Origin: Nonomuraea terrae
GTDB lineage: Bacteria; Actinomycetota; Actinomycetes; Streptosporangiales; Streptosporangiaceae
Length of the DNA: 64,000 bases
Direction of reading: 5' to 3'
Assembly: GCF_004348995.1 (NCBI RefSeq)
Contig: NZ_SMKQ01000003.1
Span: 1 to 64,000 of the forward strand
Position numbers and translations under genes: made by a program. Numbering within the stretch: the stretch's first letter is position 1; every line of letters begins with the position of its first letter. This document shows positions 17,866-26,569 of this stretch, piece by piece. Under the pieces are notes generated by a model. The model had not been told where the DNA came from and did not search any database. It saw only the letters and a list, made by a program, of their open reading frames with translations.

Positions 17866-19001
17866 TCGCGATGCGGTCCGTGCCGGCACTCGCCCCGGAC
17901 CCGGGCCTGTGCGACCTGCCCGGGGCCGACGCGGTCTGCGCGGGGATCGGCGGCGCCGGCGAGGGCGGCGCCGGCGGCGGCGTGATCGACGAGCTCGCCG
18001 CGGCGCTGCAGGAGGCCCAGGTCAAGGTCCTGAGCATGATGGCCGATTTCTCCGCGAGCACCGCCCCGGGGCCGCCCCTGTCCGACAGCGTCGGTCCGGT
18101 GGCTTGGCTGCAGGAGCGTACGCACTGGTACGTCGCCCTGCTGGCGGTGCTGGGGCTGATCATCGCCGCGGGCCGGCTCGCCCTGCGGCGGCGGGCCGAG
18201 CCCGCCATGCGGGCCATGGCGGGCCTGCTGACCCTGACGGTGGTCACCGGCTGCGGGACGGCGGTGATGTCGCTGCTGGTCGAGGCCGGGGACGCCTATT
18301 CCGGTTGGATCATCGGCCAGGCGCTGTCCGGCGCCGATTTCTCCGCCGCGATCACTCGGCTGGCGAGTTTCCAGAGCCTGACACTGCCCCCAGGTCTGAT
18401 GATCATCTTGGCCTTCGTCTCGATCATCTCCTGCGTCCTGCAGATCATGCTGATGCTGGCGCGCGTCGTCGTGCTCGGGCTGCTGGCCGGGATGTTGCCG
18501 ATGGCGGCCGCCTTGAGCGGCACCCGGGCAGGGCGCGTCTGGCTGACCCGCATCGCCGTCTGGGCGCTCGCCTTTGCCCTGTACAAGCCCGCCGCCGCGA
18601 CGGTCTACGGCTATGCCTTCCTGGCGATGGGGACTCCGGCCTCCGAGCTGGCGCAGATGTCCGGGATGTTGATGATCATCCTGGCGGTCGTGGCGCTGCC
18701 GGCGCTGATGCGGCTGCTGTCCCCGGCGATCAGCGCGGTCGGCTCCGGCGGCGGCGGTTCCGGCGCCGCCATGACCGTCTGGGGCGTCGCCACCGGAGCC
18801 CGGGTCCTGCCCGCGCTCGGCAGGAACCACTCCGCCACCTCCGGCGTGGACGCGGACAGGGGCGGCCGCCCCGCCGGGCCGTGCGGCGCGCGCGCCACCG
18901 GACCCGCGACGGACCCCCTGGGCAACGCCCCGGACGCCGCCACGACCACGAAGAGCACCCAGCCACCCGCACGAGAAGGAGGACCGGATGGCGACCACTG
19001 A
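17862..19001 (+). CDS. Polytopic VirB6/TrbL-like membrane protein
   Basis: About 379 aa from the GTG at 17862 that overlaps the previous stop; an in-frame ATG at 17871 is an alternative. After a short Cys-containing external start (CDLPGADAVCAG) there are about six hydrophobic segments between residues 85 and 300, including HWYVALLAVLGLIIAAGRLA and a long helix in LPPGLMIILAFVSIISCVLQ. The C-terminal 80 residues are hydrophilic and low-complexity. This is the plan of VirB6/TrbL/TcpH, the inner-membrane channel of type IV secretion. It overlaps the next gene by 14 bp. Confidence 0.75.
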   Translation: MIAMRSVPALAPDPGLCDLPGADAVCAGIGGAGEGGAGGGVIDELAAALQEAQVKVLSMMADFSASTAPGPPLSDSVGPVAWLQERTHWYVALLAVLGLIIAAGRLALRRRAEPAMRAMAGLLTLTVVTGCGTAVMSLLVEAGDAYSGWIIGQALSGADFSAAITRLASFQSLTLPPGLMIILAFVSIISCVLQIMLMLARVVVLGLLAGMLPMAAALSGTRAGRVWLTRIAVWALAFALYKPAAATVYGYAFLAMGTPASELAQMSGMLMIILAVVALPALMRLLSPAISAVGSGGGGSGAAMTVWGVATGARVLPALGRNHSATSGVDADRGGRPAGPCGARATGPATDPLGNAPDAATTTKSTQPPAREGGPDGDH

Positions 19002-20481
19002 CTCCGAGCGCACCTACGGCAACTGGCGTCGCCCCGCCAGCCCGGGGATCGGCGAGCTGGGGTTGATGGGCACCCTGCTGCTCCTCGGTGGCCTGGTCGC
19101 CTGCCTGATCACCATGATGGTCTCGCTGCGGGCCGCGTTGGTCCTCGCGGCGGCCATCGCCTTCGTCCTGGCGCCGATGTTGCTGGTGCGCGATCGGCAT
19201 GGCCGTACCGGCCTGCAGATCGCGGTCGCCCGCCTGTCCTGGCTGCGTGGTCGCGGCCGCGGCCGGCACCTGTACCGGTCCGGGCCGCTCGGCTTCACCC
19301 ACGCCGGCGCCTTCCAGCTGCCCGGCCTGGCCGCCTGCTCGCACGTCGTGGACGCCACCGACTCCCGCGGCCGCGACTTCGGCCTGATCGTCGTGCCGAC
19401 GACCGGTCATTACACGGCGGTGTTCGAGGCATCCGTGGACGGGGCCGCGCTGGTCGACGGCGACCAGGTCGACACCTGGGTGGCGCACTGGGGCCAGTGG
19501 CTGGCGGGCCTCGCCTACGAGCCGTCCCTCGTGGCGGCCACCGTCACCATCGAGACCGCGCCCGACCTCGGCACCCGGCTCCAGCGCGAGGTCGCCGACA
19601 ACCTCTCACCCGACGCCCCGGCACTGGCGGCGGCCGTCCTGAACGACGTCGTACGGACCTACCCCGCCGGATCCGCGCAGGTCTCCACCCGGATAGCCGT
19701 CACCTATGCCGCGAACCCGCGCGGCGGCCGGCTCCGCACCGCCGACGCCATGACCCGCGAGATCGCCACCCGCCTGCCCGGCCTGACCGCCGGGCTCAGC
19801 ATGGCAGGCGCGGGCGCCGTCCGGCCCATGACCAGCGCCGAGATCGCCGAGGCCATCCGTATCGCCTACGACCCCGCGAGCCACCGACTGCTGGACGCGG
19901 CCCGCTCCGGCGGCGAGCCGCTCGCCCAGCCCTGGGACCAGATCGGCCCGGCCGCCGCCCAGGAGGCCTGGGACCACTACCGGCACGACTCCGGGGCCTC
20001 CGTCACCTGGGGGATGAGCGAAGCCCCCCGGGGAGAGGTCCTCTCGCCGGTGCTCACCGATCTGCTCGCACCGCACCGCGACATCACCCGCAAGCGGGTC
20101 TCCCTGCTGTACCGGCCCTACGACCCGGGCAGCGCCGCCCGCCTGGTCGAGCGCGACCGCAAGGACGCCCGCTTCCGCCTCGGCGGTGCCAACGCCGCCG
20201 CCCGCGACACCGTGGCGGTGGCCGCCGCCGACCAGAGCGCCCGCGAGGAGGCCAAGGGGGCGGGCGTGGTGCGCTTCGCCATGCTCGTCACCGCCACCGT
20301 CGCGCGGCCGGAGGACCTGCCCGCGGCCGTCGCCGCGATCGACACACTCGCCCCATCGGCGCGGGTCCGGCTGCGCCGCATGTACGGCGCCCAAGCCGCC
20401 TGTTTCGCCGCCGCGCTGCCCCTCGGCCTGGTCCTGCCCGACCACCTTCGGATCCCCACCTTCGTCCGGGAGGCGATGTGA
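18988..20481 (+). CDS. SCO6880 family protein
   Basis: A 497-residue protein with two hydrophobic segments near the N-terminus (about 20-60: MGTLLLLGGLVACLITMMVS, then AALVLAAAIAFVLAPMLL), a PrgI/TcpE-like layout, followed by a large soluble region. It matches the actinobacterial SCO6880 family, which sits beside VirB4-like ATPases. The soluble part (TGHYTAVFEASVDG; KRVSLLYRPYDPGSAARLVE) is like the N-terminal, non-ATPase half of VirB4/TraC proteins. I infer that it and the next gene together do the job of one VirB4. The GGAGGA site lies within the end of the upstream gene. Confidence 0.85.
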   Translation: MATTDSERTYGNWRRPASPGIGELGLMGTLLLLGGLVACLITMMVSLRAALVLAAAIAFVLAPMLLVRDRHGRTGLQIAVARLSWLRGRGRGRHLYRSGPLGFTHAGAFQLPGLAACSHVVDATDSRGRDFGLIVVPTTGHYTAVFEASVDGAALVDGDQVDTWVAHWGQWLAGLAYEPSLVAATVTIETAPDLGTRLQREVADNLSPDAPALAAAVLNDVVRTYPAGSAQVSTRIAVTYAANPRGGRLRTADAMTREIATRLPGLTAGLSMAGAGAVRPMTSAEIAEAIRIAYDPASHRLLDAARSGGEPLAQPWDQIGPAAAQEAWDHYRHDSGASVTWGMSEAPRGEVLSPVLTDLLAPHRDITRKRVSLLYRPYDPGSAARLVERDRKDARFRLGGANAAARDTVAVAAADQSAREEAKGAGVVRFAMLVTATVARPEDLPAAVAAIDTLAPSARVRLRRMYGAQAACFAAALPLGLVLPDHLRIPTFVREAM

Positions 20482-20515
20482 CCTCCGCTGAGACCCCAGT
20501 CTGGAGAGGACGATC

Positions 20516-21991
20516 ATGCCAGGTACGAAGCACACCTCCCCGCCTCCCGGCCGACGGCCCGGCGCGCGCGGGTACGGCGGGCGCGGCGGCGGCCGCGTAC
20601 CGTACGTGGAGGCGCCGCCGGAATGGCGCGGCACCACCGTCCAGGTGTGCGGGTTGTGGCCGTTCGGGGTCGGGTCCAGCACACCGGCGATCGGCGTGCC
20701 GCTCGGGCGTGAGCTGACCGGCGGCGCGACCCTGTGCTGTGACCCGATCTCGTGGTTCGCCCGCGCCGGGCTGATCCACAACCCCTCCGAGCTCGTCCTC
20801 GGCAAGCCAGGCTTGGGCAAGTCGACCCTGGTCCGCCGCCAGGTCGTCGGCCTCGCCGGCTACGGCGTGATCCCCCTGGTGCTCGGCGATCTCAAGCCGG
20901 ACTACACCGATCTCATCGCCGCCATGGGCGGGCAGATCATCAAGCTCGGCCGCGGACTCGGCGCGCTCAACGTGCTGGACCCCGGCGAGATCGGCGCCGC
21001 CGCCGCACGGCTGTCCGGCCTGGACCGCGAACGGCTGCTGGCCGACGCGCACGGCCGGCGTCTCAACGCCGTGGCCGCCCTGATCACCATCGTGCGCGGC
21101 CGGCCCGTGGCCGACACCGAACGCACCATCCTGTCGGCGGCGTTGCGGGTGCTGGACGAGCGCCACCAGGGCGTGCCGATCCTGCCCGACCTGATCCACG
21201 TCATCGACGTCGGCCCCGACCCGGTACGGGCGGTCACCCTGGCCCGCGGCAGCGACGAGCGCTATCGGCAGGTCGTCGACCCCCTGCACGCCTCCCTGCT
21301 CGGACTGCTGGACGGGCCGCTCGGCGACGCCTTCGCCCGTGCCACCACCACCCCGATCCGGCTGGACACCCCGGCCGGGATCTGCATCGACATCTCCGGG
21401 ATCGACGAAGCCGATCAGGAGCTGCAGGCGGCGGTGCTGCTGGCCTGCTGGTCGGAGGGGTTCGGCGCGATCGAGGCCGCGAACGCCCTGGCCGATGCCC
21501 AGCTGGCGCCACAACGACGCTTCTGGGTGGTGCTGGACGAATTGTGGCGCGTACTGCGGGCCGGCCGCGGCCTGGTCGACCGGGTCGACGCGCTCACCCG
21601 CCTGAACCGGCAACGAGGCGTCGGCCAGGCGATGATCACGCACACCATGAGCGACCTGCTGGCCCTCACGGAGGAGGCCGACCGGCTCAAGGCCCGGGGC
21701 TTCGCCGAACGCGCCGGCATGATCATCTGCGGCGGGCTGCCCGAGGCCGAGATGGCCTCGCTCACCCAGGTCGTGCGGATGTCCGCGCACGAGCAACGCA
21801 TGATCGTGGACTGGTCCACCCCACCCAGCTGGGACAGTGCCCGAGATCGCGACGGCGAGCCCCCGGGCCGCGGGAAGTTCCTGGTCAAGGTCGGCGGCAG
21901 GCCCGGCATCCCGGTCCACATCGACCTCACTCCGGCCGAGCTGGCGGTCAACGACACCAACAAACGCTGGGCCCTCTCGACCCTCCGCTAG
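20516..21991 (+). CDS. VirB4-like conjugation ATPase
   Basis: A 491-residue ATPase with Walker A GKPGLGKST at residues 96-104, a nearby LVLGDLKPDYTDLI, Walker B in RFWVVLDELWRVLRAG, and the later THTMSDLLAL element typical of VirB4/TraC/HerA-type motors. It lacks the usual VirB4 N-terminal half, which may be supplied by the adjacent SCO6880-family protein. As the cytoplasmic motor it would energise the VirB6/VirB8-like assembly. AGAGGACG precedes the ATG. It is the last gene of the operon; no VirD4/FtsK coupling protein or relaxase follows. Confidence 0.85.
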   Translation: MPGTKHTSPPPGRRPGARGYGGRGGGRVPYVEAPPEWRGTTVQVCGLWPFGVGSSTPAIGVPLGRELTGGATLCCDPISWFARAGLIHNPSELVLGKPGLGKSTLVRRQVVGLAGYGVIPLVLGDLKPDYTDLIAAMGGQIIKLGRGLGALNVLDPGEIGAAAARLSGLDRERLLADAHGRRLNAVAALITIVRGRPVADTERTILSAALRVLDERHQGVPILPDLIHVIDVGPDPVRAVTLARGSDERYRQVVDPLHASLLGLLDGPLGDAFARATTTPIRLDTPAGICIDISGIDEADQELQAAVLLACWSEGFGAIEAANALADAQLAPQRRFWVVLDELWRVLRAGRGLVDRVDALTRLNRQRGVGQAMITHTMSDLLALTEEADRLKARGFAERAGMIICGGLPEAEMASLTQVVRMSAHEQRMIVDWSTPPSWDSARDRDGEPPGRGKFLVKVGGRPGIPVHIDLTPAELAVNDTNKRWALSTLR

Positions 21992-22063
21992 GTGTGAACG
22001 TCACAGAAGATGTGGTGCTAGGTACAGTGACCTGGAATGTCCGGTTGCCGCACACTGGAGAGC

Positions 22064-23488
22064 ATGCTTCGGAGGTTCGGTCAGCTCGCGGTCCTGCTCG
22101 CGCTCGCCGGCGTGCAGGTGCCGGTGGCGGCCCTGGCGGCCGTCATGCTGCTGGTGTCGTTCGCGCTGGGCATGGTCTTCCTGTTCCCGCCACAGGTGAG
22201 GATGGTCAGACGGCTCGCCCAGCTGCACCGGCGGCTCGTCGGGCGCTGGACGGGTATGGCCATCGAGCCTCCCTACCTGCCCGCGCCGCCGCCTCCTGTG
22301 CCGCAGGCCGACGGGATGTACCGCTCCGACCGTACGCTCTACAAGACGCCCCGCGTGCCGGCCTGGAGCGAGCGGTGGAGATGGATGCTCACCGACCCGG
22401 CGACCTGGCGCGACGAGGCCTGGCTGGTGCTGGACCCGCTGGTGAAGGTCGCGCTGGTGCCGTTGTTCCTGGTGATGCCCGAACGCGGCATGCGCGTCTA
22501 CGCGCTCTGGGCCGACCTGCTGCTCGGCGCGACCGCGGCCAGCCGGCTGGCCGGCCAGGTGACCCACCTGAGGCGCACGCGCACCCTCGCCGCCGACTCC
22601 CAGGCCGCCGAGATGCGCCGCATCGAACGCGACCTGCACGACGGCACCCAGGCCAGGCTCGTGGCGATCGGCATGACCCTGGGCGCCGTCGAGCAGCTCG
22701 TCGACACCGACCCGAACGCCGCCAAGGCGCTGCTGGCCAAGGCCCGTGACGCCTCCTCCGAGACCCTCACCGAGCTGCGCCGGGTCATCCGCGGCATCCA
22801 CCCGCCGGTGCTGGCCGAGCGCGGCCTGTCCGACGCCGTACGCGCTCTCGCCATCGACAGCCCGCTGCAGGTCACGGTGGACGTCGACATGCCGCACCGG
22901 CCCGACCCGCCTGTGGAGGCCGCGGTCTACTTCGCCGTCAGCGAGTTGTTGTCCAACGCCGCCCGCCACGGGGACGCCCGTACCGCCACCGTGGACGTCA
23001 GCGCCAACGGCGGCGCCCTGCGCGTCACCGTCACCGACGACGGCTTGGGCGGCGCCGATCCGTCGAAGGGCAGCGGCCTGGCCGGCATCGAGCGTCGGCT
23101 CGCCGCGTTCGACGGCGTGCTCGCCCTGCACAGCCCTCCAGGAGGCCCCACCACGGTGACCATGGAGCTGCCGCGGGTGCTGCCCGAATACTGGGCCGGC
23201 GAGCCCGACCTGCCGCGCTGGAAGTCGGCACTGGTCATCGCGTTATGGGCGACGGCCTGGTGCCCGACCTTTCCGCAGGGCCTCGTGGCCGGTGTAATCA
23301 AAGTCGCCGGGTACGACGGCGACCCGAGCTGGTTCCTCGCCCTGCGCCTGCCCGAGCCCCTGCAGTGGCCGACGATTCTGGGAATGACCGCGCTCGGTGT
23401 CATCATGCATGTCATGGCCGTCCGCATTCCCGCCAGTCACAACCGCGACCACTGGGTCGGACGACTGTTCCCCGGGCCGATCTGCTGA
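22064..23488 (+). CDS. Two-component sensor histidine kinase (NarL/DesK type)
   Basis: The open frame begins at 22037, but the ATG at 22064 starts at the first hydrophobic region (MLRRFGQLAVLLALAGVQVP) and is preferred. The N-terminal third holds several hydrophobic segments. The HisKA_3 box is RRIERDLHDGTQARL with the phosphorylated His near 192, followed by an HATPase_c domain with a clear N box (SELLSNAARHG) and G box (DDGLGG, GSGLAGIERRL). Unusually there are two more hydrophobic stretches after the kinase domain (about 395-460). The response regulator start overlaps its stop by one base, so they form a coupled pair. The signal is unknown. Confidence 0.92.
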   Translation: MLRRFGQLAVLLALAGVQVPVAALAAVMLLVSFALGMVFLFPPQVRMVRRLAQLHRRLVGRWTGMAIEPPYLPAPPPPVPQADGMYRSDRTLYKTPRVPAWSERWRWMLTDPATWRDEAWLVLDPLVKVALVPLFLVMPERGMRVYALWADLLLGATAASRLAGQVTHLRRTRTLAADSQAAEMRRIERDLHDGTQARLVAIGMTLGAVEQLVDTDPNAAKALLAKARDASSETLTELRRVIRGIHPPVLAERGLSDAVRALAIDSPLQVTVDVDMPHRPDPPVEAAVYFAVSELLSNAARHGDARTATVDVSANGGALRVTVTDDGLGGADPSKGSGLAGIERRLAAFDGVLALHSPPGGPTTVTMELPRVLPEYWAGEPDLPRWKSALVIALWATAWCPTFPQGLVAGVIKVAGYDGDPSWFLALRLPEPLQWPTILGMTALGVIMHVMAVRIPASHNRDHWVGRLFPGPIC

Positions 23489-24138
23489 TGAACCGCGTAC
23501 TCGTCGCCGAAGACCTCTACCTGCTCCGCGACGGCCTGGTGCATCTGCTCCAGGCCCACGGGTTCGCGGTCGTGGGGGCCGTGGAGAGCGGCCCCGAGCT
23601 GCTGAAGGGCCTGCTGGAGCTGCGCCCCGACGTCTCCATCGTCGACGTACGCCTGCCGCCCACGTTCACCGACGAGGGCCTGCAGGCCGCGCTGGCGGCC
23701 AGGAAGCAGGTGCCCGGCCTGCCCGTCCTCGTGCTGTCCCAGCACGTCGAGCAGCTCTACGCCCGTGAGCTGCTGGCCGACGGCTCGGGCGGGATCGGCT
23801 ATCTGCTCAAGGACCGCGTCTTCAACGCCGACCAGTTCGTCGACGCCGTACGCCGCGTGGCCGCGGGCGGCACCGCCATGGACCCGGAGGTGATCGCCAA
23901 GCTCCTGGCCAGCAACGCCCGCAACGAACCGCTGGCCGCGCTCACGCCCCGCGAGCGCGACGTCCTGGAGGCCATGGCCGAGGGCCGCTCCAACGCCGCC
24001 ATCTCCCAGCGCCTCTTCCTGAGCGAGAGCGCCGTCGCCAAGCACACGGCCTCCATCTTCGCCAAACTCGGCCTGGCTCCTTCGGAAGACGACAACCGCC
24101 GCGTCCTCGCCGTCCTCGCCTACCTCAACAACCGCTGA
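23488..24138 (+). CDS. LuxR/NarL-type response regulator
   Basis: 216 aa from the ATG at 23488, which overlaps the kinase stop; an open frame extends upstream but inside the kinase gene. The receiver domain has acidic residues in VLVAEDLYLLRDGL, the phospho-acceptor D53 in SIVDVRLPP, and the conserved Lys in GYLLKDRVF. The C-terminal GerE/LuxR helix-turn-helix reads LTPRERDVLEAMAEGRSNAA, then ISQRLFLSESAVAKH. It is the output partner of the upstream kinase. Targets are unknown. Confidence 0.94.
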   Translation: MNRVLVAEDLYLLRDGLVHLLQAHGFAVVGAVESGPELLKGLLELRPDVSIVDVRLPPTFTDEGLQAALAARKQVPGLPVLVLSQHVEQLYARELLADGSGGIGYLLKDRVFNADQFVDAVRRVAAGGTAMDPEVIAKLLASNARNEPLAALTPRERDVLEAMAEGRSNAAISQRLFLSESAVAKHTASIFAKLGLAPSEDDNRRVLAVLAYLNNR

Positions 24139-24239
24139 TCGCCGGCAGGCGCCCGCCCATCTCCTCCGGACGGCGGGGAGTTGTCGGTGGCACCGGCTAT
24201 TTTCATAGAGCACGGCGCGCGACGAAGAGGTGGTATCAG

Positions 24240-25337
24240 GTGAAAATCCGGGTTAACCGCGATGTTCTGGCTGATGCGGTGGCATGGGCCGCCCGCGTCC
24301 TGCCGAGCCGCCCCGTCGTCCCCGTTCTCTCCGGGTTGCTGCTGGAGGCGGGCGACGAGTTGACCCTGTCCGCTTTCGACTACGACGTCTCCGCGCGGGC
24401 CGCGGTCGACGCCGACGTGGCCGAGGAGGGCAGGGTGCTGATCCCCGGCCGGCTGCTGGCCGAGATCAGCCGCAGCCTGCCCGCCGACGACGTCGAGATC
24501 GTCACCGACGGCCAGGAGGCGGTGCTGACCTGTGGGAGCGCGGAGTTCGGCCTGATCACGATGCCGGTCGAAGACTTCCCGACGCTGCCCACGATGCCGC
24601 CGGTCGTCGGCGCCGTCGGCGGCGGGGTGTTCGCCTCCGCGGTCGGCCAGGTCGCCCCCGCGGCCAGCCGCGACGACACGCTGCCGATGCTCACCGGCAT
24701 CCGCATCGACATCGAGGGCGAGTCGGTGGCGATGGCGGCGACCGACCGCTATCGCATCGCCGCCCGCGACTTCACCTGGCGCCCGGTCGGCCCCGACGTC
24801 GCCGTCTCGGCCATGGTCCCGGCGAAGGTGCTGGTCGAGGTGGCCAAGTCGCTGCGCGGCGGCGAGGTGGCGGTCGCGATGGGCGACGGGGTGGCGGGGT
24901 TCGAGAGCGTCGGGCGCAGCACGACCGTGCGCCTGCTCGACGAGCAGTTCATCGACTACCGCTCGCGGCTGACGTCCGACTGGTCGATCAGGGCCGATGT
25001 GGCGGTGGCGCCGTTCGTGGGCGCGATCAAGCGTGTCGCGCTGGTGGCCGAGCGCAACACCGCGATCCGGCTGTCGTTCAGCCAGGGGCAGGTGCTCATT
25101 CAGGCGGGCGGCGGCGACGTGGGCCGCGGCACCGAGGTGGTGCCGTGCGAGCTGCGCGGCGACGACATCCAGATCGCCTTCCAGTCGCAGTTCCTGCTCG
25201 ACGGCCTGACCGGCATCGACACCGAGCTGGCCCGCATCAACCTCGAGTCGCCCACCAGGCCCGCCCTCGTCCAGGACGTCCCGGGCGACGCCCAGCCGGT
25301 CTTCCGCTACCTCGTCATGTCGCTGCGTCAGACCTGA
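24240..25337 (+). CDS. DNA polymerase III beta clamp paralogue
   Basis: A 365-residue sliding-clamp protein with all three DnaN domains: KIRVNRDVLADAVAWAARVL at the start, the central MLTGIRIDIEGESVAMAATD with TDRYR, and the C-terminal RYLVMSLRQT, close to the MPMR end that closes the clamp pocket. True dnaN normally lies beside dnaA, which is not in this window, so this is probably the second clamp found in several actinobacteria. Such a paralogue might serve repair or translesion synthesis; that is inference. GTG start; only a short run of GAGG-like sequence precedes it. The 3' end overlaps the convergent MarR gene by 23 bp. Confidence 0.88.
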   Translation: MKIRVNRDVLADAVAWAARVLPSRPVVPVLSGLLLEAGDELTLSAFDYDVSARAAVDADVAEEGRVLIPGRLLAEISRSLPADDVEIVTDGQEAVLTCGSAEFGLITMPVEDFPTLPTMPPVVGAVGGGVFASAVGQVAPAASRDDTLPMLTGIRIDIEGESVAMAATDRYRIAARDFTWRPVGPDVAVSAMVPAKVLVEVAKSLRGGEVAVAMGDGVAGFESVGRSTTVRLLDEQFIDYRSRLTSDWSIRADVAVAPFVGAIKRVALVAERNTAIRLSFSQGQVLIQAGGGDVGRGTEVVPCELRGDDIQIAFQSQFLLDGLTGIDTELARINLESPTRPALVQDVPGDAQPVFRYLVMSLRQT

Positions 25338-25782
25338 GCCCCGCCTGGCGCTCGGCGACCAGCCGGAAGACCCTCTTGAACTCCGCGTACGCCTCCTCGC
25401 CCACGGCCCGGGCGTGCTCCGTCTCGATGGCGGCGAGGACGGCGTCCGTCGCGGCCGTCAGTTCGCGCCCTCTCGCAGTGGGCACGACCAGCTTGGCCCG
25501 CCGGTCGGCCGGATCGGGCCTGCGCTGGACGTAGCCGAGCGCGACCAGCTCGTCGACGAGGGTGCCGATCACCTGCTTGTGCTGCCCGGACTGCGCGGCC
25601 AGGTAGGTGGCCCGGCTGCCGGCGTCGTCAAGGTAGGCCAGCACCGCGCCGTGCCGTGGCCGCAGCCCCGCGTAGCCCAGCTCAGAGATCTTGGTGAACA
25701 ACTCCCGCTGCAGGCTGAACAGTGTCCGGCTGGACAGGATGCCGAGATCGGGATCCTGCCGCTTGCGTCGGCTCCTGCCCAC
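25315..25782 (-). CDS. MarR family transcriptional regulator
   Basis: A 155-residue winged-helix regulator. The DNA-binding part is RPRHGAVLAYLDDAGSRATY, then AAQSGQHKQVIGTLVDELVA, followed by the wing LGYVQRRPDPADRRAKLVVP with the DxR motif. MarR dimers repress drug-resistance or catabolic genes and release DNA when they bind ligand. The GntR gene lies just upstream on the same strand, with the stop of GntR about 11 bp before this start, so the two may be cotranscribed. Confidence 0.92.
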   Translation of the reverse strand: MGRSRRKRQDPDLGILSSRTLFSLQRELFTKISELGYAGLRPRHGAVLAYLDDAGSRATYLAAQSGQHKQVIGTLVDELVALGYVQRRPDPADRRAKLVVPTARGRELTAATDAVLAAIETEHARAVGEEAYAEFKRVFRLVAERQAGLRSDAAT

Positions 25783-25793
25783 GGGTGAAGGGG

Positions 25794-26468
25794 TCAGGCC
25801 TCGGTGAGGGCGATGAGGATGTGCTCCATGCAGGCGTGACCCGCCCGCTCGGCCGCCGCCGCGTCGCCGGCCGCGATGGCCCGGGCGATCGCGTCGTGCG
25901 GGATGTAGCTCTTGTTCAGCGACGTGCCGGCCGCCGTGATGCTGGCCCGCAGCGCCGCGGAGAAGTCTTCGTACAGGTCGATCAGCACGAGGTTGTGGGT
26001 GGCGTGCGCGACCGCCATGTGGAAGGCCAGGTCGGCCTCGACGAAGTAGTCGGGGTCGTCGAGGTCCCAGGCCCGCTCGCGCTCGGCCAGCGCCTCCTCG
26101 ATGCGGCGGATGTCCTCGTCGGTGCGACGCGTGGCCGCCAGCCGCGCGGACTCGACCTCGAGCGCCCGGCGTACTTCGAGGATCTCGAGCTGCTCGGCCT
26201 GGCGCAGCCGGCGCAGCATCGCGCCGGACAGCTCACTCGTCGCCCGGACGTATGTGCCGTCGCCCTGACGGCACTCCAGCAGCCCGGCGTGTGTGAGCGC
26301 GCGCACGGCCTCGCGAACGGTGTTACGCCCCACTCCCAGCTGCTCCGCGAGGACAGTCTCCGTGGGGATCTTGCCGTTCATGTGCCAGGATCCTGATGTG
26401 ATCTGCTCCTTGAGCTGATCGATCACCTGGTCGACGAGCGAAGCCCGCTGCGCCGTACGCAGACTCAC
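25794..26468 (-). CDS. GntR family regulator, FadR/FCD subfamily
   Basis: 224 aa. The N-terminal GntR winged helix has KIPTETVLAEQLGVGRNTVR and EAVRALTHAGLLECRQGDGT. The C-terminal all-helical FCD domain keeps the metal-ligand region DLAFHMAVAHATHN and late histidines. FCD regulators sense organic acids such as lactate, gluconate or fatty acyl-CoA. The roughly 100 bp upstream hold an inverted pair TGAGTC (26502-26507) and GACTCA (26535-26540), which might be an operator. No obvious catabolic target lies next to it. Confidence 0.92.
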   Translation of the reverse strand: MSLRTAQRASLVDQVIDQLKEQITSGSWHMNGKIPTETVLAEQLGVGRNTVREAVRALTHAGLLECRQGDGTYVRATSELSGAMLRRLRQAEQLEILEVRRALEVESARLAATRRTDEDIRRIEEALAERERAWDLDDPDYFVEADLAFHMAVAHATHNLVLIDLYEDFSAALRASITAAGTSLNKSYIPHDAIARAIAAGDAAAAERAGHACMEHILIALTEA

Positions 26469-26569
26469 AGTCCGCCTCCTCCGGGAAAGCCAATCATCCT
26501 ATGAGTCAATGACTGGGGGATCCTCATTATTCCAGACTCAATGGGGATTAAATCTGGAGCTCCCGGAGG

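Noticed and set aside
14854-21991. Integrative conjugative element with att sites
   Set aside because: No integrase, relaxase, replication gene or tRNA-end repeat found at either border; described only as a secretion-like cluster.
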